A stretch of DNA of 64,000 bases, taken from assembly GCF_026210795.1 (NCBI RefSeq), contig NC_089443.1, forward strand, positions 2,790,001 through 2,854,000. Reading direction: 5' to 3'. The stretch's first letter is position 1, and each line of letters opens with the position of its first letter. Source of the DNA: Rhizophagus irregularis. Lineage: Eukaryota; Glomeromycota; Glomeromycetes; Glomerales; Glomeraceae. Shown in pieces: positions 56,072 to 64,000 of this stretch. A program made the translations under genes and the position numbers. The notes under the pieces were generated by a model that ran no database searches, was not told the DNA's origin, and saw only the letters and a list, made by a program, of their open reading frames with translations.

Positions 56072-56661
56072 AAAAAAGAGTTTTCCAAATAATATTTTAA
56101 TTAGTATATATATTTTTTAATTTTTTTTAATAAAAAATATTAAATTATTATTATTAGTATTTTCAAAAGTAATATAATATTTTAATTATATTTAAATCTA
56201 ATATTTTAAAGATAGAATCAGCACAAAAAAAAATCTTGGAAAAATTTCAGAAAAATTCTGGTTAAATATAAAAATTCTGAAAATTTATTTTTTCAACTGG
56301 TAAAATAAGAAGTTTAATTATAATCATACATATACAATATGGAAAAACCAGAAAAGATGTATTGACTTTAAATAATCATATTGTAATAAACTACTGAAAT
56401 AATAAATAATAAAATAAAGATAAAAAACTTTTTTGCAATGTAAATTTATTTAAATAAAATTTCTAGTATTTACAAAATATTCCAAAAATTTGCTACATCA
56501 CGACCAAAACAATTTTGGGATTATAAGATTTTACCAGTTTTATCAGAAATTTACTGAAAAAACTGGTTAAATTATAATGGATAGGTAGAATTCATTTTTT
56601 ATATAAATGATATAAAATTTATATGGCAAAATTTATATCAATTATTTATTAATATTACATA
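56072..56661. other. gene-free AT-rich region
   Basis: Nothing recognisable except a weak inverted pair, ATTTTACCAGTTTTATCAG / CTGAAAAAACTGGTTAAAT, near 56530-56575. Confidence 0.35.
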
Positions 56662-56936
56662 CACTGGTAAAAAAATGATTTATCCTACACATATCTTACA
56701 CATATTGGGTACTTAAAATGTAGAAAATCATACACAAATAATACACATATCATACACATATCGGGTACTAATATATATATCATACATATATCGATACGCA
56801 TGGGTATGTATATATATAAGTACCGATATGTGTATGATATGTGTATTATTTGTGTATGATTTTCTACATTTTGAGTACCCGATATATGTAAGATATGTGT
56901 AGGATATGTGTAGGATAGACCATTTTTTTACCAGTG
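56662..56936. mobile_element. 275-bp palindromic MITE, CACTGGTAAAAA ends
   Basis: The ends CACTGGTAAAAAAATG and CATTTTTTTACCAGTG are perfect inverted repeats, and the palindrome continues across the whole element through TACACATATC-type words to a centre near 56800. No coding capacity. The flanks share ATA. Confidence 0.8.
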
Positions 56937-57544
56937 ATAATCATAAAATCAAGCAAAAATGTAAAGAAATTAAAAAAAATTAATACATATTAGCAGATTT
57001 GTTTTATCACATGTTATTTACTATAAAAAATTTATTATAGAAATGGAATAACCTAATTCTCTAATTAATTTATTATATTCAGCTGTCATGTGATAAAATA
57101 AATCTACCAATATAATCTCATTATTATATAAATAAATTTTCTTAAAATTATATTCAAAAAAAAGGTGAATAGCCATTTTACTATTTATTAAAAAAATTGA
57201 ATTATTTATTAATCTTTCTAAAATAATAAATACAAAAAAACTAATTTATTTTATATATATTAAAAAATCAATATCTTATTGAATTTTTAACATATTACCA
57301 TAATTTTTGGTTTATTATATTACTTTTTTTTCTTTTTCTATTTTATTATAAAGTTACAATAAGACAGATATTGCTTTCCAAAGTATTTAATATTTTTGTA
57401 ACTTTATATTAAAATAAAAAATATATAAATATAAAGAAAAAATTAAATGATATTAAATAACAATTTTTACAATTTTTGGAATATAACTAATCCAGAAATT
57501 GTATTATTAGCTTGCAAAGTTTTGCAAGTTTAAATTTAATTTAA

Positions 57545-57895
57545 GGAACTTATATTTTTACTAAATATCATCACCAGTTTGCTAATTTTTAATCTAATAA
57601 TCAGAAAATGATGAAATATAGCTCATTGAAATCATCTCAACAAGCTGAATCTAATGGTAATAAAATACATTTCTAGGATTAATATATGATGAGAAATTAA
57701 GTAAAATATAAATATAAAAATATATCATTTATATTTTATTTAATTTTTTATTAACTATTAATTCTAGAAATGCAATTTTATTACCATTAGATTCATCTTA
57801 TTGAGATGATTCCAATGAGCTATATTTTATCCTTTTTTTGATTACTGGATCAAAAGATAGTAAAATGCCTGATTGGTAATGGTATTTAGTGAAAA
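57545..57895. repeat. diverged palindrome related to 545-1063
   Basis: Imperfect inverted arms of about 170 bp centred near 57715. The arms contain GATTCCAATGAGCTATATTTTATCC and ATTAGATTCATCTTATTGAG, diverged forms of the GCTATAGATCG / TTCGTCTTGATGAG core of the first element. It is an older copy of the same family, with the CG-containing words decayed. Confidence 0.6.
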
Positions 57896-58253
57896 TACTA
57901 ATCAGTTACTAATTAGTCACCAATCAGTTACCTGATTGGTGACCAATTGGTGACTAATTGATGCCTGATTTTTCACTTTTTGACCTGTGAATATTATATC
58001 TCTAATATTAAAAATAAAATATATTACATTTAAATAATCATATTATTCATCTGAAAGTATAATTCACATAGAATATTTTTTTAATATATGTAATGGCAAA
58101 ATCTATGTGACCTTTCTTATATGTATCAGATAAAGTAAATTTTCAATGCAACTTAATATTATAATTTTTGTCAAATATTGAAACTATTCCATACCTCCAT
58201 ATAAGATAGTTATGACAAAATCTATGTGTTCTACCTTATTTTTGCATTTACAC
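57896..58253. other. spacer with CCTGATTGGTGAC words
   Basis: Short alternating direct and inverted copies of TGATTGGTGAC / GTCACCAATCAG at 57905-57975 make a small cruciform-like cluster. The rest is AT-rich. Confidence 0.4.
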
Positions 58254-58935
58254 TACCTATTTAAAAGTTTAGAACTACCCCAAAAATTGAATAAATTAAA
58301 GTTTATAAATGCCAAATACAATAATTTTATTTTTATTTTATAATTTAAAATATAGAAAAAACCTTTAAATTTTATTTTTTATTTTTATTTTTTGCAAACT
58401 ATTTTAAAATAAGTTATTAATAAAATTTCACTTTTAAATCATTCTTAAACAAGCGCAATTACAATAAAATCATTATTGGATTTTAGTTTTACTAATTAAA
58501 AAGATTAAAATAAACCAAATTTTATGCAAATCCAATGATATTTTACATATAAAAAATAATTTACATTTAATTTTATATATAATATAGTAATGTTTAACAA
58601 TCAATTTCTTATTAACTACTGATTGGATTTGCATAAAATTTAGTTTGTTTTAATTCTTTAAATTAGTAGAATCAAAATTTAACAATAGTTTTATTGTAAT
58701 TACTTTTATTTAAAAATGATTTAAAAGTAAAATTTTATTAATAATTTATTTAGATATAAATTAAAATAGTTTGCAAAAAATAAATAAAATTAGTATTATT
58801 AAATTAAGTAAAAAATAAAATTTAAAGGTTTTTTCTATATTTTAAATTATAAAATAAAAATAAAATTATTGTATTTGGTATTTATAAACCTTAATTTATT
58901 TTTTTTTAAGGTGACTTTAAACTTTTAAGTAGGTT
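58254..58935. repeat. 682-bp palindromic element
   Basis: The left end TACCTATTTAAAAGTTTA and the right end TAAACTTTTAAGTAGG are inverted. The arms of about 300 bp remain similar inwards, for example TAAATGCCAAATACAATAAT against ATTATTGTATTTGGTATTTA and TTTATGCAAATCCAATGATA against TGATTGGATTTGCATAAAAT, around a centre near 58590. It is the largest palindrome in the window, AT-rich and non-coding. Confidence 0.75.
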
Positions 58936-60356
58936 TATATTTATACCTTCAGATGTTCTTAAAATTAATTTAAGAAAATCAGTATAAATTAATGAAGTTA
59001 AATTTTAACTAAATAAATACATTTGCATTATATAAAAAGATTTTGATAAGTAAATTACAGCCAAATTAATATTATCATTATCATATAATGATATATCCAT
59101 ACTAGATATTTAAGAAGAAAATAAAGGTCAGAATTACAATTAAAACTACTAATTATCGAATTACTTATGATATTCTAATTGAAGCAATTTGTTCATTCTT
59201 TTTATTGATATTTTAAAAATAGACTTATTTTTTATAAGTAGAGAAATCTTGTTATACTATATAAAGTAATTAAAAATATTAAAAATGATCAAGTTAATAT
59301 ATGAAAATATAGTTCACAAATGGAAGAATGATGTATTAATTAGAATGCATTTAAAAAAAATTAAATACTTATAATATTTCACTTTGAAAGAAATTTATTT
59401 TAATTTCTTATTATAATCAAAAGTGGCTTTTAGAAATGCTATATTAAGCTTATTCATCCTGATCATTAATTTTTACAAGTAAATTAAGTAAAACTATTAC
59501 AATTGTTGATATATTAATATCTTGCAACAAATTATCATATTCATGTTTTATCTTTATGATAAATTGTTACTAGATAACTTCTATATTAGAAACAAAAGGA
59601 AATTTTTTTTTATATTTCTCATATGAAGTGAAATATATTAAAGATATTTTTTCTAAAATATTACAGTATATACACATATTAATTATAATTACAATATAAT
59701 AATAACAATTTGAAATAGCATTTTACTTATATTTATTAAATGGTACTAGACTATTACCATATCGGCTGATCAGAAAAGCCTCCCATAATTTTATACAATA
59801 AGTAACCCATCAGTTATATAATAAACCCATCAACTGAGCTTAAATATTAATTGGCTTGATTTTTCCAATCAGCCAATATGCTATTAATAAAAAAGAAACT
59901 ATAATTACTGTATGCAAATACATTTTATATGACTTTTATAATTCTGGTCAGTTTAAGGATATCAGTGCAATATAAATTTTACATATTTTTGGAAAATTTG
60001 TATATTATTATATAATTTGGTTCAAGTTAACTTAACATTGTAGAATTTGGTTAAAATTAATTATATAACAAATAATATGTAATATAAATACATTAAAATT
60101 TTTTTTATTGTACTGACATTATAAAATATATGTATACATTTTGCATATATTAAAAATTTTTTTATATAATTACTTTTTCCAAAAACTTACAATTTGGATT
60201 CTGTTTTATTTATTAGCAAATTTTTAAAAGTCAAAAAGTTATTAAAAACTTTTATGATTCAATTACTGAGTACTAACTATGATATTAATAACAAATAATT
60301 GCATGCTGAAAGGATCATCTAAATATACATGATAGTATAGACTATTATCATATATA
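58936..60356. other. gene-free AT-rich region
   Basis: No coding signal or defined repeat. A weak inverted pair around GGCTGATTGG / CCAATCAGCC lies near 59762-59880. Confidence 0.35.
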
Positions 60357-60475
60357 AAGATATTAGCCGTAATTTAAAAAAATGTCGTAATATAAAATTT
60401 TTATATGCCGTAATTAATTAAGGCTATAAAAATCTTATAGCCGTAATTCAAAATTTTTTAAAAAATAATTAAGAC
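60357..60475. repeat. TAGCCGTAATT repeat, copy without the rRNA insert
   Basis: AAAGATATTAGCCGTAATTT, GTCGTAATATAAAATTTTTA and GCCGTAATTAATTAAGGCTAT align with 37745-37983 on both sides of the organellar rRNA insert. This copy shows the uninterrupted form. Confidence 0.55.
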
Positions 60476-60507
60476 TAACATCTTTAATCATATACCTGAA
60501 TATAGTA

Positions 60508-61464
60508 CAGTCAACTCTCTTTATAGTCACACATTTGGGACAATCCATATTTGATGATTATAAAAAGATGTGACTATATAAACAATTTCTTATATTAGTA
60601 TATCATAATTCTGGCCAAAAATTAATATAATTTTAATCAAAATTATACTTAAAACTTTATTGTATTGTAACTCCACCAATATTAATCGTAGAGATATGAT
60701 CTTATCACCATTCAATTCGTCTTGATAAGACAGTTTTAATGGTATAAAATACATCGAAATCCAATCACTAGATTAATTTTCAAAATTAAAAAAATATTAA
60801 TGGTTTTTGTGTAATAACTCTGCCAATATTAATACTAGAGAGATGATCTTACTACCATTTGATTTGTCTTGATGCGACGAATCTAATGGTATAAAATATA
60901 TCGAAATCCAATCACTAACTCAACTTCTAAAATTAAAAAATATTAAATGGTTTTTAAGTAGTAACTCCATCAATATTGATCACAGAGAGATGAGCTTACT
61001 ATCATTCGATTCGTCTTGATGAGGCGATTCCAACGAGCTATTAATCGTCTTTTTACAATCACTAGGTACTGAGAAATTTAGCAAAATGTTAAGTGGTGTA
61101 GTAAATGTAAATCAAGAAATATAATAATGCTGATGCTTAACATTTTGTTGAATAACTCATTAGTCATCAGCCAGTGATTGTAAAAGAATAAAACTAACAC
61201 TATTCGATTCATCTCAGTGAGACAATTCTAATAAGCTATGGTATATCTTTGTACAATTATTAGATGCTAAATTATTTAATATATTTTCTATATAACTGTG
61301 ATTATAAATGGTTCTTTTTAATATAAGATTTTTGAGGATAAGTGTGATAGTGACTATAGATAGATTGTGATTATATAGGAAATAAAGTATTTTGAACATT
61401 CAACTGGTGTGACTATATAGTAGAATGTGACTATAATAGGAGTAACTATAGAGGGAGTTGACTG
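60508..61464. mobile_element. 957-bp TA-flanked element, CAGTCAAC family
   Basis: The left end CAGTCAACTCTCTTTATAGTC and the right end GACTATAATAG-type reading inverted (CTATAGAGGGAGTTGACTG) are flanked by TA on both sides. Subterminal regions repeat GTGACTATA words. The interior is occupied by a tandem array (60667-61075) of a different repeat family. No transposase ORF. Confidence 0.7.
60667..61075. repeat. three tandem units of about 147 bp
   Basis: Units begin at 60667, 60813 and 60961 with GTAACTCCACCAATATTAAT or variants. They contain CCATTCGATTCGTCTTGAT and ATCGAAATCCAATCACTA and end AAATATTAATGGTTTTTGTG. The third unit runs into GATTCCAACGAGCTATTAATCG, the core of the palindromic element at 545-1063. 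The third unit is therefore closest to the ancestral sequence. Confidence 0.75.
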
Positions 61465-61560
61465 TACTATTATTTCTATTTTTTACATTATTAAGTGATT
61501 CATTTGATAAAAATGCTAAAATAACCTTCCAAATATGCTAAATTACGTAAATATATTGTA

Positions 61561-62300
61561 TATATATATGTTGTACCTCAGATCGATTCTTGCCTCAGAT
61601 CAAAGCTCACGCACCTCAAATTGAAATTGTCATCTTACGCATCTCATTTGAATCATGCAATAAAGTCTGTTATAAGTAACCACTTTTTGTAACATATTCA
61701 AACTTATGTAGTGTGTACCATAATGAGTTATACGCAGTGTTGTCACGGGACAATGTCCGGGACATGTTACACAAAAAAGAAATGATAACCCCTCAAAATT
61801 TTACTATGATAACCTTGTTCAATACTTAGCAAAAATGTTTAGCATCCAATTATGCATAAATATATATAATTTTTGTAGAGTTTTTTAAGTTACAGAAGAG
61901 TACGGACAGAGCGCGGACATGTCCGGGACAACCAAAAAAGCTGCGGACATCAAAAATGTACAACACTGGTTATACGTTTCCTGAAATTTTTATGTAAATC
62001 TGATTTATATTGAAATTTATACTTGTGTTTATCTTAAAAATCATTAAATTTTAAGTCATTTTCAAATGAAAAGTTTTTTATGAGTATAATTCCAACTATT
62101 TTAAAATTTTAAAATTGTATACTTAAAATTATAATGAATAAGTTTACTTAGTACTTAAAAATACATTAAAGTTTGAAAATTTGATGTTTAATTATAGCTC
62201 ATTTTATTAGTAATCGAGGTGCGTCAGGTGACAATCTCAATCTAAGATGCGTGAGTTTCAATTTGAGGCAAGAATCGATCTGAGGCACAACATATATATA
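61561..62300. mobile_element. 740-bp element with about 100-bp terminal inverted repeats
   Basis: The left terminus TATATATATGTTGTACCTCA, GATCGATTCTTGCCTCA is matched in inverted form at 62215-62300 (TGAGGCAAGAATCGATCTGA, GGCACAACATATATATA). The subterminal GACGCACCTC / CAATTTGAGG words are in inverted order. The interior contains the younger hAT-like element. No ORF. Confidence 0.75.
61735..61968. mobile_element. 234-bp hAT-like MITE nested in the 740-bp element
   Basis: The ends CAGTGTTGT and ACAACACTG are inverted, and GTTATACG at 61727-61734 and 61969-61976 is an exact 8-bp target duplication, the hAT signature. Subterminal GACAATGTCCGGGACATG / CGGACATGTCCGGGACA words repeat. It was inserted after the outer element. 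Confidence 0.85.
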
Positions 62301-63843
62301 GAATTCTGCTTATTTATAATAAATATCATTATATAAAATTGACCTTTTACTAATGATTTTTACCTTACTTTTTTCTTAAATTCTATTTATTAGTTAATTA
62401 ACTAAAAAGGAAAAAAATCATAACAATGTAATATAAAATTTTCTTTTATAATAAGATCTGCAAAGAATTTTATATATGATTTTTATTTTAGGTCTGAAAA
62501 TGACCTATCTTATAAGTAAGAAATTTATATATATATATATATATTTATATTTTTTTTTTGATTTTTTATAAAGTAAGAATATAAAATATATAACTGACTT
62601 TTCTCTAAAATCAGTAGACCTTTAATCAAAAAATATACATGAACTATTATGAATAACTATTTGGTAACAAAGACTTATTTTTATTGCATTACCCACTTGT
62701 ATTTTCTTTTCTGGTATATTCTCTAATAATTTAAGAAATTGCAAGTAATTATAATGTTCAATAGCTTGTATTTCTAACACACTTTTCTCCTTGCAATAAC
62801 TTAAATATCTGAATAATGTCTAATTTTCAGTATCAAAGTAGCTATACATAAAAAAGCTTTATAAGTATTTTAACTATTAAAATTTCTATATTAACTATTA
62901 TATATTTTAAATTATTTTTTTTGTCTATGATAAAAATAAAAATTGCATTTACTGAAAATTTATTAAAAAAGTTGTGGTATTTTTATATTTTTTTATATTA
63001 ACAAATTCATAAGTAAAATAAATAGTATTATTAATATCAAACTCAGATTATATCAAATTCAATCAATATGATACTGTAGAGTTTAATTAAATTATTATAT
63101 TTTTATATATACTTTATAAAAAACCTTAAATTTGGTATAAATCTATTAACTGCCTATTATAAAAATTTTAATATCAAAAAAAATTTTTAAACTATATTAT
63201 ATAAAAAATTTTACTTAAAAATTTTAAATATATTTAAAAATAATTTGAATTTATAAATATTAATTATTTAATTTAATATAATTTGTTTATATAGTATATA
63301 AACTTAATATTAATAAAGTATATTATAAATCATTAAAAAAAAAAATAAATTGTTAAAATTTAATATAAAAAGAATATTATATAATATATATAAGTTTTTT
63401 AATTAGTTTTTAATTAATTATATAAAATTTGAATATATAATTATTTATCGCAATTTTCAGAATTCTGTGTATGTTGTGATGATTGAATAATTATGATTGC
63501 AGGACAATTACAGGATAATTACAGGATAACATTGTCCAATTTTTGTCCAGTAATCGTTCTGTAATCTAATAATTTTTTTATTTAATGGTCTATAGGAGAT
63601 AGCACAATTTTGAAAAGTGCGATAATTGCAAATTTTATAATTTGTATAAAAAAATTATTTAATTTAAATAAAAAATTATTAAAAATACTATTTGAATAGT
63701 TTATATAAAATAAAAATAATGTAAAATTATACTTAGGTAATTAGTTTTAAATTATGAGTTTTGCTAACTTGCCTTTTAGGTTAAATAACCTGGATTAAAT
63801 TACTTTCCTAAAATTTATATTTTTTTTTTTAAAAAAAAAATTG
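62301..63843. other. gene-free, extremely AT-rich region
   Basis: No coding signal. At 63500-63560 there is a small cluster of GGACAATTACAGGATAATTAC direct repeats and an inverted ATTGTCC. Otherwise poly-A/T and TA-rich sequence. Confidence 0.4.
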
Positions 63844-64000
63844 GTACAGTTCACCCTCGCTATAGTGAATTTTTATATAGTGAATAATTTGCTATAGTAA
63901 AGAAAAGCTCAGGTACGAATTTTCTATATAAATAATAATTCTTAATACAGTTCGCATCGCTATAGTGAATCGCTTAACTTATAGTGAATGCTTAACAGTA
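63844..64000. mobile_element. TACAGTTC-type terminal-repeat element, cut by window end
   Basis: GGTACAGTTCACCCTCGCTATAGTGAAT, then a second CAGTTCGCATCGCTATAGTGAATCGC. The terminus resembles the CAGTCAAC family, with TATAGTGAA words repeated. The other end lies outside the window. Confidence 0.45.

Overview
The window looks like nuclear DNA of an arbuscular mycorrhizal fungus, most likely Rhizophagus irregularis or a close relative (Glomeromycotina). The sequence is very AT-rich. The genes have short introns (about 50-130 bp) with GTAAGT/GTATGT-type donors and CAG/TAG acceptors. The gene families are those expanded in that lineage: kelch-repeat membrane proteins, ion-transport-domain channels with WD40-like N-termini, and MATA_HMG proteins. 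No database search was possible, so the species call is an inference.

Layout. 1-4.6 kb is repeat-rich and holds broken genes: a 519-bp palindromic element, coding fragments and an alkaline-phosphatase-like pseudogene. 4.65-8.6 kb is one seven-exon gene for a 1162-residue TRP/polycystin-like ion channel. 10.4-35 kb is an array of six paralogous genes in the same orientation (starts at 11349, 18167, 22710, 27272, 30989 and 33407). Each has five exons with the same splice phases and encodes a signal peptide, about six kelch blades, one transmembrane helix and a cytoplasmic tail. Genes 1/2 and genes 4/5 come from recent duplications of about 4 kb. Kelch relics lie between genes 3 and 4, and several miniature transposons with readable target-site duplications are inserted among the genes. 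36.6-36.9 kb holds a small two-exon membrane-protein gene. 41.7-42.4 kb holds an HMG-box (MATA_HMG-type) gene.

46-52.7 kb is a compact island of conserved housekeeping genes. A TMEM242 homologue on the plus strand converges on a KAT14/CSRP2BP-like acetyltransferase on the minus strand, with 7 bp between the stop codons. These are followed by an F-box/leucine-rich-repeat gene and translation initiation factor eIF3 subunit L, both on the minus strand.

52.7-64 kb has no gene I can support. It contains a decayed retroelement-type ORF, a 680-bp palindrome, nested hAT-like and TA-flanked elements, and members of repeat families seen earlier in the window.

The spliced models for the channel, the six kelch genes, TMEM242, KAT14, eIF3l and the small membrane protein were built by hand. 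In every case the exon lengths sum to a multiple of three and the reading frame stays open. The least certain splice choices are the intron near 5542-5615 in the channel gene and the intron near 48235-48316 in the KAT14-like gene.
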